From Spirosoma oryzicola (GTDB taxonomy: Bacteria; Bacteroidota; Bacteroidia; Cytophagales; Spirosomataceae): 64,000 nt of DNA. Under the pieces are notes generated by a model. The model was not told the DNA's origin and ran no database searches. It saw nothing but the letters and a program-made list of their open reading frames with translations. Both the position numbers and the translations under genes were made by a program. Position 1 is the first letter of the stretch. The number at the start of each line of letters is the position of its first letter. Below, piece after piece: positions 1 through 7,121 of this stretch. Where the stretch lies: the NCBI RefSeq assembly GCF_021233055.1, contig NZ_CP089538.1, positions 5,534,501 to 5,598,500 on the forward strand. The letters are read 5' to 3'.

Positions 1-1487
1 TCATTGTTAACCGGACTATAGTACGCGTTAACCGTCGGTGGTGTCATGCTCCACTCCGTTTTATCAACGGGTTTACCCAAACGATTAATCATGTAATTGT
101 ACGACCACTTGCTGGCTGACTTTACATTCGCGTAGAAATCATTCCGGTTGATAGTCACACCTTCGTAGGATTTCCATTTATCTGGGTAAGCGATTTTACG
201 CTTGAACGAGGTTAATTTGTTCAAAGCACGTTTTTTTGTTTCATCGCTCATCCAATCCAGGCTCTTGATGTGCTCTTTGTACGATGCTTCCAGATTATCC
301 ACCAGGGTCAGCATCCGCTGCTTGGCTTCGGGCTTGAAGTACGTCTGTACATAAATTTGACCCAGCAAATCACCCAGGGTACCGTCAACTAAACTGCTGA
401 CGCGCTGCCAGCGCGGGGTTTGCTCTTTCTGTCCGCTCAGCACTTTTGTAAAAGCAAAATTCTGTTTTACAAATGCATCGCTCAGATAAGGTGCCGCATT
501 TTTCAGAATGTTCCAGCGCATATAGGTCCGCAGATCTTCTATAGGTGTAGCCGCTATCAAGCTATCAAGAGAGCGGAAGAAAGCTGGACTTTGCACCAAA
601 ACCGTATCCTGTCCCTTAGTACCGTATCTGGTGAGTTGATCAGCCCAGTTGATACCAGGTGTCTGCTGGCTAAAGGCACTAACGGTAAGCTTATTGTATG
701 TTTTGTATGGATCACGCATTTCAACACGCGGCATCTGGGCTTTTGCCAAGGCTGTTTCCATGCGGACAATTACATCGGCATCCTGTGAAGCCTGAGTTGG
801 CTCTTCGCCAATCAGCGCAAACATTTTGATGAGGTTGTCGTGATAAGCGTCACGGATTTTCTGGCTTCGTGGATCGTTTTTCAGATAATAGTCACGATCA
901 GGAAGCGACGTCCCACCTTGTCCAAACTGAGGTAAGTATTTATTGACGTTTTTCCGGTCAGGACTTACACCAAAGCCAAAAAGCATACCATTCCCCTGGG
1001 TTCGCTGGTAAGCCAGTTCGTCGAAGAAATCAGCTTTGTTATTAACCTTGTCAATGCGGGCCAAATCAGACTTGATTGGATCAAACCCTTGCTTTTCGAG
1101 GGTTACACTATCCATGCCGCTCATGTAATAGTCGCCTACCATTTGATAGAGACGACCTTTCGTCGTTGTTTTTGCGGCATCTTCGAGCAATGACTTCATT
1201 GCATCCAGACTTTTATCCCGCAATTCATTAAAACTTCCCCACGATGTTTTCGACGCTGGAATTTGGTTTGTTTTCAACCAATTGCCATTGGCATACTGGT
1301 AAAAATTAGTACCCGGCTTGATGGACAAATCCATATTTTGCGGGTCTATAAATTTGCGGGGTGGAAGAGTTGATCGAACAGCTTTATGATTGTCTGCTTT
1401 TGGGGAGGGGATTGGCGTCCGACCACTTGCTGTTACGGAGCCAACAGCAACGGCAAGAGCCGATAACAAAATCAATTGTTTATTCAT
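1..1487 (-). CDS. M13 (neprilysin/PepO-like) metallopeptidase, C-terminal part missing
   Basis: The reading frame runs from an ATG at 1487 off the left edge, giving about 495 residues. An N-terminal signal-type segment (MNKQLILLSALAVAVGS) precedes a region typical of peptidase family M13: the D-x-S-x-x-P-G-x-N-F-Y-x-Y-A-N-G-x-W block near residue 55, then the long helical domain with SLPDRDYYL and the NAYYSP block near the edge. M13 proteins are usually 650-700 residues with HExxH and GExxxD zinc motifs in the last third, so the catalytic motifs lie just outside the window and cannot be checked. Family members are secreted or periplasmic zinc endopeptidases cleaving oligopeptides. It appears monocistronic: a strong terminator separates it from the upstream thioredoxin-like gene. 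Confidence 0.9.
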   Translation of the reverse strand, partial: MNKQLILLSALAVAVGSVTASGRTPIPSPKADNHKAVRSTLPPRKFIDPQNMDLSIKPGTNFYQYANGNWLKTNQIPASKTSWGSFNELRDKSLDAMKSLLEDAAKTTTKGRLYQMVGDYYMSGMDSVTLEKQGFDPIKSDLARIDKVNNKADFFDELAYQRTQGNGMLFGFGVSPDRKNVNKYLPQFGQGGTSLPDRDYYLKNDPRSQKIRDAYHDNLIKMFALIGEEPTQASQDADVIVRMETALAKAQMPRVEMRDPYKTYNKLTVSAFSQQTPGINWADQLTRYGTKGQDTVLVQSPAFFRSLDSLIAATPIEDLRTYMRWNILKNAAPYLSDAFVKQNFAFTKVLSGQKEQTPRWQRVSSLVDGTLGDLLGQIYVQTYFKPEAKQRMLTLVDNLEASYKEHIKSLDWMSDETKKRALNKLTSFKRKIAYPDKWKSYEGVTINRNDFYANVKSASKWSYNYMINRLGKPVDKTEWSMTPPTVNAYYSPVNN

Positions 1488-1630
1488 GTAATCTCATGAG
1501 TTGGGTTAATGAAGACTACAAAAATACTCTACAAAAACGATATAATCTCTTTTAAAGAAACCAGGTTTTATTGAGTCATTTTAGTCTTATCAGATTGCCT
1601 TTCGCATCACGCCAGTTTGCTTTAAACGAA

Positions 1631-1684
1631 AAACGATCCGGGTGGCTAGAACAAATTAATCTGTTCCAACCACCCGGATCGTTT
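1631..1684 (-). terminator. Rho-independent terminator of the thioredoxin-like gene
   Basis: Perfect 15-base arms (1631-1645 and 1670-1684) contain an inner paired gaaca/tgttc stem. On the minus strand the hairpin is followed by a T-rich run. It lies 11 bases after the stop of the gene ending at 1696. Confidence 0.85.
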
Positions 1685-1695
1685 AGACTTTCAGA

Positions 1696-2283
1696 CTACT
1701 TACCGGCCAGCGATGCCTTAAACTCTTTGGCATATGTACCTGCCTTATATTGGTCGAAGGGTTCCTTCTGATGATAGTCTCTCCCGAAGTACGTAATTAC
1801 TTGGTGAAACGTACGCGGTTCCAGATAGCCAGCAATGGGCTGAATGAGCTGAAATTTTTCGTCCAGGAAAACCGTCGTTGGATAGCTCATCTGGTTTCTC
1901 AGTAACGCAGCAGCCAATTCATGCACTCCGCGGCCGCCGGTACTCACGTATTTGAATGTTTCTTTACCCAGCGTTATATCCTGCGTTTGCTCAGCGTTCA
2001 ACCGAACGGCATAATAATTTTCGTTGACGTAATCGACAATAGCGGGCTTCGAAAACGTCTCGCGATCCATAACCTTGCACCAGCCACACCAGTCGGTATA
2101 CACATCGACCACAAACTTCTTCGGTTTCTTCTTGGTGAGCGCATAGGCTTCCTGAATAGTCAGCCACTTAATGTGTTTGTTCTCAACTTTAGGGCTGCTC
2201 GCCGGCTCAATGGGCAATGTGGTCCGAAAGGCGCAGATCGTGAGTACCACAAAAGCGGCACAGAAGATGAGTAAACGGTTCAT
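1696..2283 (-). CDS. Secreted/anchored thioredoxin-fold protein with CGWC active site
   Basis: 195 residues. A hydrophobic N-terminus (residues 1-20) suggests export or a membrane anchor. The thioredoxin-like domain begins near residue 37 with the conserved block VDVYTDWCGWCKVMDRETF, giving the redox pair Cys66/Cys69, and contains a cis-proline region YPTTVFLDE. This arrangement resembles the DsbD gamma/DUF255-type thioredoxin family in Bacteroidota. The likely role is thiol-disulfide reduction in the envelope; the partner protein is not evident. It stands alone between its own terminator and the mnmD gene 92 bases upstream. Confidence 0.8.
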   Translation of the reverse strand: MNRLLIFCAAFVVLTICAFRTTLPIEPASSPKVENKHIKWLTIQEAYALTKKKPKKFVVDVYTDWCGWCKVMDRETFSKPAIVDYVNENYYAVRLNAEQTQDITLGKETFKYVSTGGRGVHELAAALLRNQMSYPTTVFLDEKFQLIQPIAGYLEPRTFHQVITYFGRDYHQKEPFDQYKAGTYAKEFKASLAGK

Positions 2284-2374
2284 AGTCTTGTTGGATCGCT
2301 AAAGTATTTGTTTCTAAAATAACGCCACCGTGTCGATAAAATTAGCTGATTTCTATTTTTTAATACGGTTGAGG

Positions 2375-3046
2375 TTACGCCGGATTTATGGCTCTTAGAA
2401 TGTCTCGTTTACGCGGTGGACCCGGATGCTTTTCAACGAGTAAACCAGCTGAGCGCATGTTTCGCTGAACGTAACTCTTCGAACAATAAGTCGTCAGTAA
2501 TCCTCCGGGGAGCAATAAGCTTGCCATTTGCCGAAAGATCTCCGGCTCCCATAACTCAGGCTGAGCCGTCGGGGCGAATGCATCGTAATAAATTAAATGA
2601 AAGCGTTCGTCCGTCTGTAAAGTCTGTAGGCTACCTTCTAGTTTCGTTAGGGTAAAAAACGGATTGATGGGAACCGGGACATTCCAGGGTGACTCGTGCA
2701 GATCAGTCAAGTAAGACGTGCCCAGAAGCTGGTCGTAATTCAGCTGGTGAGCCTCCTCTACCGACATCGGATACGCTTCAATAGCCGTGTAATGAATTGG
2801 GCGCTTGTACGCTTCTGCTTCCCGTGCTGTCAACAAGGCATTCAATCCCGTTCCAAACCCCATTTCAAAGATGCGCAACGGTTCGTCGGTAAACGTTGCA
2901 AGAGCCTCTAACAAGCCTAGTTCGATGTAAACCCGCTGCGATTCTTGGTAAGCTCCGTGAATCGAATGATATGTTTTATCAAGTACATTGTTTATGGCGG
3001 TGTGCGAACCGTCAGCCGTGATTATTAACCGAACATCTGCTTTCAT
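2375..3046 (-). CDS. mnmD: tRNA (mnm5s2U34) methyltransferase, MnmD-type
   Basis: 223 residues. The SAM-binding motif EMGFGTGLN occupies residues 61-69 and the MnmC/MnmD signature YYDAFAP lies at about 153-159, followed by LWEPEIFRQM and the C-terminal GPPRKRDILRA block. It corresponds only to the methyltransferase half of enterobacterial MnmC; the FAD-dependent oxidase half is absent, as is usual outside Proteobacteria. It should carry out the last methylation of the wobble uridine side chain in tRNAs for Lys, Glu and Gln. It is divergent from the DUF4293 gene with about 50 bases between the two start codons, so promoters may overlap. Confidence 0.9.
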   Translation of the reverse strand: MKADVRLIITADGSHTAINNVLDKTYHSIHGAYQESQRVYIELGLLEALATFTDEPLRIFEMGFGTGLNALLTAREAEAYKRPIHYTAIEAYPMSVEEAHQLNYDQLLGTSYLTDLHESPWNVPVPINPFFTLTKLEGSLQTLQTDERFHLIYYDAFAPTAQPELWEPEIFRQMASLLLPGGLLTTYCSKSYVQRNMRSAGLLVEKHPGPPRKRDILRAINPA

Positions 3047-3065
3047 ACGCTATTGATTTTTGGGC

Positions 3066-3073
3066 TATTTTTG
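3066..3073 (+). promoter_or_regulatory. Candidate -7 element (TATTTTTG) for the DUF4293 gene
   Basis: TATTTTTG matches the Bacteroidota -7 consensus TAnnTTTG and lies 25 bases before the ATG at 3099. The -33 side is weak: only TTTC at 3041-3044, 21 bases upstream. Confidence 0.4.
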
Positions 3074-3098
3074 CAGTCCCAAAACATATATTTCACTA

Positions 3099-3572
3099 AT
3101 GATTCAACGCGTTCAAACGATATTTTTGTTTCTTATTGCCGTTGCTATGGTTGTTGCCCTAGCCAATCCACTGTGGGAAAAATCAGGATCGAAGTCACCC
3201 GAGATGGCACACCTGACCGCCTTGCAGTACAGTGAACAGACAGGAATCACTACTTCCGTGACCCCGATCTGGTACCTGGGCCTTTTACTGGGACTAGTCG
3301 CTTTGTCGTCAGTCTATGCCCTTTTTCAGTATCGTAACCGCCTTACCCAAACCGCTCTTTGCGCCGTAAATGCACTGATGCTCACGGCTATCATGGGCAT
3401 TGTCCTGTACCGGACGCTCTATACCGGCAAAGAGTACGGTAACCCAGCGGACCAAGGCGATTTTCTTCCCGGCTTTTACGCGATCATTGCTGCTCTGGTG
3501 TTTAACGCCTTGGCAAACCGGTTTATTCGTCGGGACGAGAAACTGGTCCGTGGTTCAGACAGACTGCGGTAG
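3099..3572 (+). CDS. DUF4293-type small integral membrane protein
   Basis: 157 residues from ATG 3099. An in-frame alternative start at 3060 would add 13 polar residues in front of the first membrane segment and would begin upstream of the candidate -7 element, so I reject it. Four hydrophobic segments are visible: IFLFLIAVAMVVALA, WYLGLLLGLVALSSVYALF, ALCAVNALMLTAIMGIVLY and FYAIIAALVFNALANRFI, followed by a basic tail (FIRRDEKLVRGS). The start MIQRVQTIFLFL and the NPLW motif after helix 1 are what I recall of the DUF4293 family of Bacteroidota; its function is unknown. It ends at a strong bidirectional terminator. Confidence 0.8.
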   Translation: MIQRVQTIFLFLIAVAMVVALANPLWEKSGSKSPEMAHLTALQYSEQTGITTSVTPIWYLGLLLGLVALSSVYALFQYRNRLTQTALCAVNALMLTAIMGIVLYRTLYTGKEYGNPADQGDFLPGFYAIIAALVFNALANRFIRRDEKLVRGSDRLR

Positions 3573-3591
3573 ACAATAACATACACGAATT

Positions 3592-3635
3592 AAATAGGTC
3601 GCCCTTTCAACTGATATTGAAAGGGCGACCTATTT
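3592..3635. terminator. Bidirectional terminator between DUF4293 and PAP2 genes
   Basis: Perfect 19-base arms (3592-3610 and 3617-3635) with a 6-base loop, starting aaataggtc and ending cctattt. It sits between two convergent genes, 20 bases beyond each stop. Confidence 0.85.
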
Positions 3636-3655
3636 CTTTGCCATACGCTGACTTA

Positions 3656-4309
3656 TCAGGAAATGTCTTTATCGATTGATTCTTCAACGGCCTTGCTTTT
3701 CATCCAGTCGTACAAAAACAAATAGATGATTACTGACGACACGGTACCGACTATCGAACCAACATACACATCTTCCACAAAATGCTGAAACAGATATACG
3801 CGTGAATACCCAGTCAGGATACACAATAGAAAGAAAAAATAACCGCGATTTTTGCGGGCGTCAAGGAAAGCGAGTAAGCCAAACACCGCAAAAGCGGAAG
3901 TCGTATGCCCCGACGGAAAACTGTTGTAACTGTAAATATCCAATCCTTTGATGAGGTGATATTCATACGTTGAATGCTCGAAGAACTTCAACGGTCGGGG
4001 CGAATTAGGAAACACGACTGTCTTCAGGAACAAGGAAGTCAGCGAAGAAAGCGCAAAACTAGCAAAAGCGACAAAGCCGACCCGTCTGTTGTAAATGAGC
4101 AGAATAACGCAAACAATCACAAAAAAAGCCCCATCTCCCATGTACGTTAAGTAAGGAAACAGCTCATCAGCCAGCAGGCTATTGCGTTTGTTGACCCACT
4201 GCATCAGTTGCTCCTGCGTGTAGAGCAATTGTAATGCGCCCACAACGACCAGGAATACCGCGTAAGGCAAAAAGAAATAACGATTTTTTCGCAGGAAATT
4301 AGCTAGCAT
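3656..4309 (-). CDS. PAP2-family membrane phosphatase
   Basis: 217 residues from ATG 4309. A longer frame from 4366 would overlap gldH by 41 bases and add a basic non-hydrophobic leader, so the internal ATG, 16 bases after the gldH stop, is preferred. All three phosphatase motifs are present: K96 to R105-P106, PSGH at 132-135, and SR at 169-170 with H176 and D180. Five to six hydrophobic segments surround them. The family dephosphorylates lipid phosphates such as undecaprenyl pyrophosphate, phosphatidate or PGP; the substrate cannot be told from sequence. Probably co-transcribed with gldH. Confidence 0.85.
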   Translation of the reverse strand: MLANFLRKNRYFFLPYAVFLVVVGALQLLYTQEQLMQWVNKRNSLLADELFPYLTYMGDGAFFVIVCVILLIYNRRVGFVAFASFALSSLTSLFLKTVVFPNSPRPLKFFEHSTYEYHLIKGLDIYSYNSFPSGHTTSAFAVFGLLAFLDARKNRGYFFFLLCILTGYSRVYLFQHFVEDVYVGSIVGTVSSVIIYLFLYDWMKSKAVEESIDKDIS

Positions 4310-4325
4310 TATCGAAAATCCGGGA

Positions 4326-4802
4326 TTAGTTGGCAGACGTCGCTTTCTCGACGGTAATGCCCACACTTAAAATATTCAGCAGAGGGTCCTGCCGCATGTA
4401 CTGCTTAATCTGCATGGTGTATTTTCCCGGCTTGGGAAAGCGGTAGTCACGCTTCATCAAAAATTTGTGATCGAACAGATCCCCTAGTCCATCCCCATTC
4501 GGCTTCCCTGTTTTCGGGTCCATCAGAATCAGCTCGTCCAGCCGCGATTCGATTTCCTTACCACTGGCATCCCGCAGATAGCGAGTTAAATAAAGATTGT
4601 AATAGCCGTAAGATAAGCTGTTGCGCAGGTTATAGTAAATGTTGTAAGGTATTGAAGCATCCGTTATTTCAAACGTAAAAGTGGGTGCGTTTTTGATGTA
4701 CCACTTCCCATCGTCAATATCTGTGTATTCTTTGTAGACTGCATTCGTGTCACAACCGCATACGAACAACACGGTGACTATCAATAAACTTAATCGTTTC
4801 AT
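4326..4802 (-). CDS. gldH: Gliding motility lipoprotein GldH
   Basis: 158 residues. The N-terminus MKRLSLLIVTVLFVCGC is a lipoprotein signal with Cys17 as the likely lipidated residue. The body matches what I know of GldH: an IYYNLRNSLSYGYYNLYL segment, the DGLGDLFD motif and a final YTMQIKQYMRQDPL strand. GldH is an envelope lipoprotein required for gliding in Flavobacterium. It is transcribed away from blaI through a promoter that overlaps a palindrome, so BlaI may act on it. The bases just before the ATG include AGGAGG, but only one base separates them from the start, so a classical ribosome binding role is doubtful. Confidence 0.88.
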   Translation of the reverse strand: MKRLSLLIVTVLFVCGCDTNAVYKEYTDIDDGKWYIKNAPTFTFEITDASIPYNIYYNLRNSLSYGYYNLYLTRYLRDASGKEIESRLDELILMDPKTGKPNGDGLGDLFDHKFLMKRDYRFPKPGKYTMQIKQYMRQDPLLNILSVGITVEKATSAN

Positions 4803-4814
4803 ACCTCCTCTTAA

Positions 4815-4829
4815 TAGTTTGCAAAACTA
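4815..4829. promoter_or_regulatory. Palindromic operator 1 over the gldH promoter
   Basis: TAGTTTgcaAAACTA has perfect 6-base arms and covers the -7 element of the minus-strand gldH promoter (4822-4829). The 13-mer AATAGTTTGCAAA (4813-4825) recurs at 4871-4883. The likely ligand is the adjacent BlaI-family repressor; this is inference. Confidence 0.6.
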
Positions 4830-4853
4830 CAACGACCCAACTGGCTTTTCAAA
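4822..4853 (-). promoter_or_regulatory. gldH promoter
   Basis: On the minus strand TTTG (4853-4850), a 20-base spacer and TAGTTTTG (4829-4822) match the Bacteroidota -33/-7 consensus. The predicted transcript starts a few bases later, giving a leader of roughly 10-15 bases before ATG 4802. Confidence 0.65.
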
Positions 4854-4870
4854 TCAGAAGAAACTACAGA

Positions 4871-4884
4871 AATAGTTTGCAAAC
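4871..4884. promoter_or_regulatory. Palindromic operator 2 over the blaI promoter
   Basis: GTTTGCAAAC (4875-4884) is a perfect 10-base palindrome within the second copy of AATAGTTTGCAAA. It covers the -33 element of the blaI promoter. The two copies lie 58 bases apart. Confidence 0.55.
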
Positions 4885-4906
4885 GACGGTAATAGTTCTA
4901 GATTTG
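4876..4906 (+). promoter_or_regulatory. blaI-M56 operon promoter
   Basis: TTTG (4876-4879), a 19-base spacer and TAGATTTG (4899-4906) form a consensus promoter. The ATG at 4911 begins only four bases after the -7 element, so the transcript is predicted to be leaderless or nearly so. Confidence 0.65.
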
Positions 4907-4910
4907 CTTT

Positions 4911-5273
4911 ATGGAAAAATTAACGGCTAAAGAGGAAGAAGTGATGCAAGTGCTGTGGAAGATGCAACAGGGCTACGTAAAGGATATGGTGCCTCAGTTT
5001 ACCGATCCTCCATTGCATTACAACACAGTGTCAACCATTGTTCGTAATCTGGAAGAAAAAGGGTACGTTGGGCACCGCGCTTACGGGAACACGCATGAGT
5101 ATTATCCCATCGTCAGTAAGGAAACTTATCAGAACCGATTTGTGCTCAAGAAAGTGGTTGGCGATTACTTCGACAATTCTTACAAGAAACTGGTGAGCTA
5201 TTTTGCGCAAAACGAAAAAATTTCGGCGGACGAGTTGCGGGAGATTCTGGCAATGATCGAGAAAAAGAAATAG
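4911..5273 (+). CDS. blaI: BlaI/MecI-family transcriptional repressor
   Basis: 120 residues. An N-terminal winged helix (residues 1-75, with LTAKEEEVMQVLW and the recognition region HYNTVSTIVRNLEEKGYV) precedes a helical dimerisation tail ending in KKK. Members bind palindromic operators as dimers and are inactivated by cleavage after signal transfer from an M56 membrane protease. The protease gene follows after four bases, which fits a regulator-sensor operon. The palindromes over its own and the gldH promoter are its obvious candidate operators. No beta-lactamase gene is visible here, so the symbol denotes the family, not proven beta-lactam sensing. Confidence 0.88.
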   Translation: MEKLTAKEEEVMQVLWKMQQGYVKDMVPQFTDPPLHYNTVSTIVRNLEEKGYVGHRAYGNTHEYYPIVSKETYQNRFVLKKVVGDYFDNSYKKLVSYFAQNEKISADELREILAMIEKKK

Positions 5274-5277
5274 CCGT

Positions 5278-7056
5278 ATGGAAACCCTGCGTTATGTACT
5301 GCTGGCTAATGGGCTATTGTGCCTTGTAAGCATCGCTTTTTATGTACTGCTCCGACGCGAAACCTTTTTCGAAGCAAACCGAATAGCGCTCTGGCTTGGA
5401 CTACTATCTGCCCTGATCTTACCGTTGGTGCAGCTACCCGACTGGCGACCGCAGCCGGTTCGGAAAGTAATGCAGAAAACAGCGCAGGTTATTATTCCTA
5501 CGGTATTACCCGACCGCCCCCCGACGCAGCCAGAAGTGACCATCACGTTTCCCAATGGCCACACGTACAGGGCTCTCACGACACAAGACACAAGCTTTAC
5601 GTGGTCGTGGCAAGTGGGTTTAGTTGCTATCTACTTATTCGGTACGCTGTGCTTATTTGTTCGTTTTGGTTTTCGGCTCCGCTCGCTGGTCCAATTGATT
5701 CGTCAGGCTAAACACGAGATTTACGAAGACTTTACGCTCGTTCGTAGCGAACAAACTACCTCGCCCTTTTCTTTTTTCAATTGGGTTGTACTTAATCCAG
5801 ACCAACATGCTCCTGACGAGCTGGAGCAGATTTTACGCCATGAACGTGTTCACGTCCGCTCCTGGCACAGTGTGGACATGCTATGTACAGAACTGGTTTG
5901 TGTTGTGTTCTGGTTTAATCCAGCAGCTTATTTATTCAGGTATTTGCTTCAGCAAACCCTTGAGTACAGCGCCGACCGGATAGTACTGGCCGAAGGTATT
6001 GATTCAAGAACGTATCAATACAATCTGGTTAAAGTGAGCTTATTGACGCAACAGCCGGTTTTTACTAATCAGTTTAGCGGCCCCACACTCCACCAGCGCA
6101 TTGCTATGATCAACAAACAGCGTTCGAATGTACTGGATTATGGACGGTATGTTTTTTGGTTTATGCTCATGGGAGTAATGATGATGGCCTGCCAACACAT
6201 CCAGTCAGAAGAAGACAAACCGGCTACCAAAACAACGTTTCCCTTTCCTATTACCAACGCGACACGAGCCTTAGCCGCTCAACTTGACCAACCAAACATG
6301 CCTTGGTTCCGCCAGGCGACTCTGGAGATTAACAACCCGCCTATCGTCGATATCTTAAACGGCAAAAAAGTTATCCGGTATTCGGGTATAAGCTATCCCA
6401 GAATTTTATGCCTACGCAACAACCATCTGGCGTTTAAATTACAGCCAGGGGAACAGGTTAAGCTGTTCATCAATGGACAGGCAAAACCTGATCAGGCTTT
6501 GTCGAGTCTTACTTTCGAAGAGATAGGTGATCTATTTCTTTACCAAAAATGGGATGACGCGAAAGAAGCCGATCAGTTTCCTGAAACGTACCGGTTATTT
6601 ATCAGTACAACGCACAAAACACCGGAGACTGACCAGGCAAAATATCTTCTGAGAAGTAAGTGGAAACAGTATATGCAAGCAATGGCGGTATCTGACTACC
6701 CACTCGGTACATCGCATTTCTTTTCCATGAATCAGGTGCTGGAAGCAACCTTTTTCAGCAATAAACAAGCCTTCGTAAAGCGTACGAAAGACGATCACCT
6801 GATGCTGTACGACGACTATGCAACCGATATTGACATCTACATCAATGGGATTCCCGCCCGTCCTAAAAATCTTGAAGGCGTTCATGTACGCGAAGTAGAC
6901 AAGCTGTATACGAGCGAACGGTCATTTGAAAAATGGACTACCGATAATCCTGATCGGAAGCCCCGCTTTGTGCTCTATCTTCAGACAGCGCCCAAGCGAG
7001 CCAAACGTGATAGCAGCTATTACGTATTCAGCCCATTTTACTCGGGCGATTTTTAA
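5278..7056 (+). CDS. M56-family membrane metalloprotease sensor (BlaR1-like)
   Basis: 592 residues. Hydrophobic segments lie near residues 5-25, 36-53, 111-130 and 290-305. The gluzincin motif HERVH (H188, E189, H192) sits in the cytoplasmic part between helices 3 and 4, with a possible third ligand E229 in LEYSADR. After helix 4 comes an outward-facing domain of about 285 residues; it lacks the SxxK/SxN penicillin-binding signature of true BlaR1, so the signal is probably not a beta-lactam. Four bases separate it from blaI, indicating co-transcription. Expected role: sense an envelope signal and trigger cleavage of BlaI. The C-terminal domain is unrecognised by me. Confidence 0.82.
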   Translation: METLRYVLLANGLLCLVSIAFYVLLRRETFFEANRIALWLGLLSALILPLVQLPDWRPQPVRKVMQKTAQVIIPTVLPDRPPTQPEVTITFPNGHTYRALTTQDTSFTWSWQVGLVAIYLFGTLCLFVRFGFRLRSLVQLIRQAKHEIYEDFTLVRSEQTTSPFSFFNWVVLNPDQHAPDELEQILRHERVHVRSWHSVDMLCTELVCVVFWFNPAAYLFRYLLQQTLEYSADRIVLAEGIDSRTYQYNLVKVSLLTQQPVFTNQFSGPTLHQRIAMINKQRSNVLDYGRYVFWFMLMGVMMMACQHIQSEEDKPATKTTFPFPITNATRALAAQLDQPNMPWFRQATLEINNPPIVDILNGKKVIRYSGISYPRILCLRNNHLAFKLQPGEQVKLFINGQAKPDQALSSLTFEEIGDLFLYQKWDDAKEADQFPETYRLFISTTHKTPETDQAKYLLRSKWKQYMQAMAVSDYPLGTSHFFSMNQVLEATFFSNKQAFVKRTKDDHLMLYDDYATDIDIYINGIPARPKNLEGVHVREVDKLYTSERSFEKWTTDNPDRKPRFVLYLQTAPKRAKRDSSYYVFSPFYSGDF

Positions 7057-7087
7057 CGCTTTCGACCAAATAAGATAACAAGCAAAA

Positions 7088-7120
7088 AATAACCCCGGCC
7101 ATGTGATGACCGGGGTTATT
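7088..7120. terminator. Bidirectional terminator between M56 gene and ricT
   Basis: Perfect 11-base arms (7088-7098, 7110-7120) of type aataaccccgg with an 11-base loop between the convergent genes. Confidence 0.85.
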
Positions 7121-7121
7121 C

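Noticed and set aside
4799..4806. Shine-Dalgarno AGGAGG before gldH
   Set aside because: Only one base separates it from the ATG, so it cannot be positioned normally; Bacteroidota rarely rely on such sites.
5319..5711. Plus-strand frame of 130 codons
   Set aside because: Lies inside the M56 gene in another frame, with no recognisable domain.
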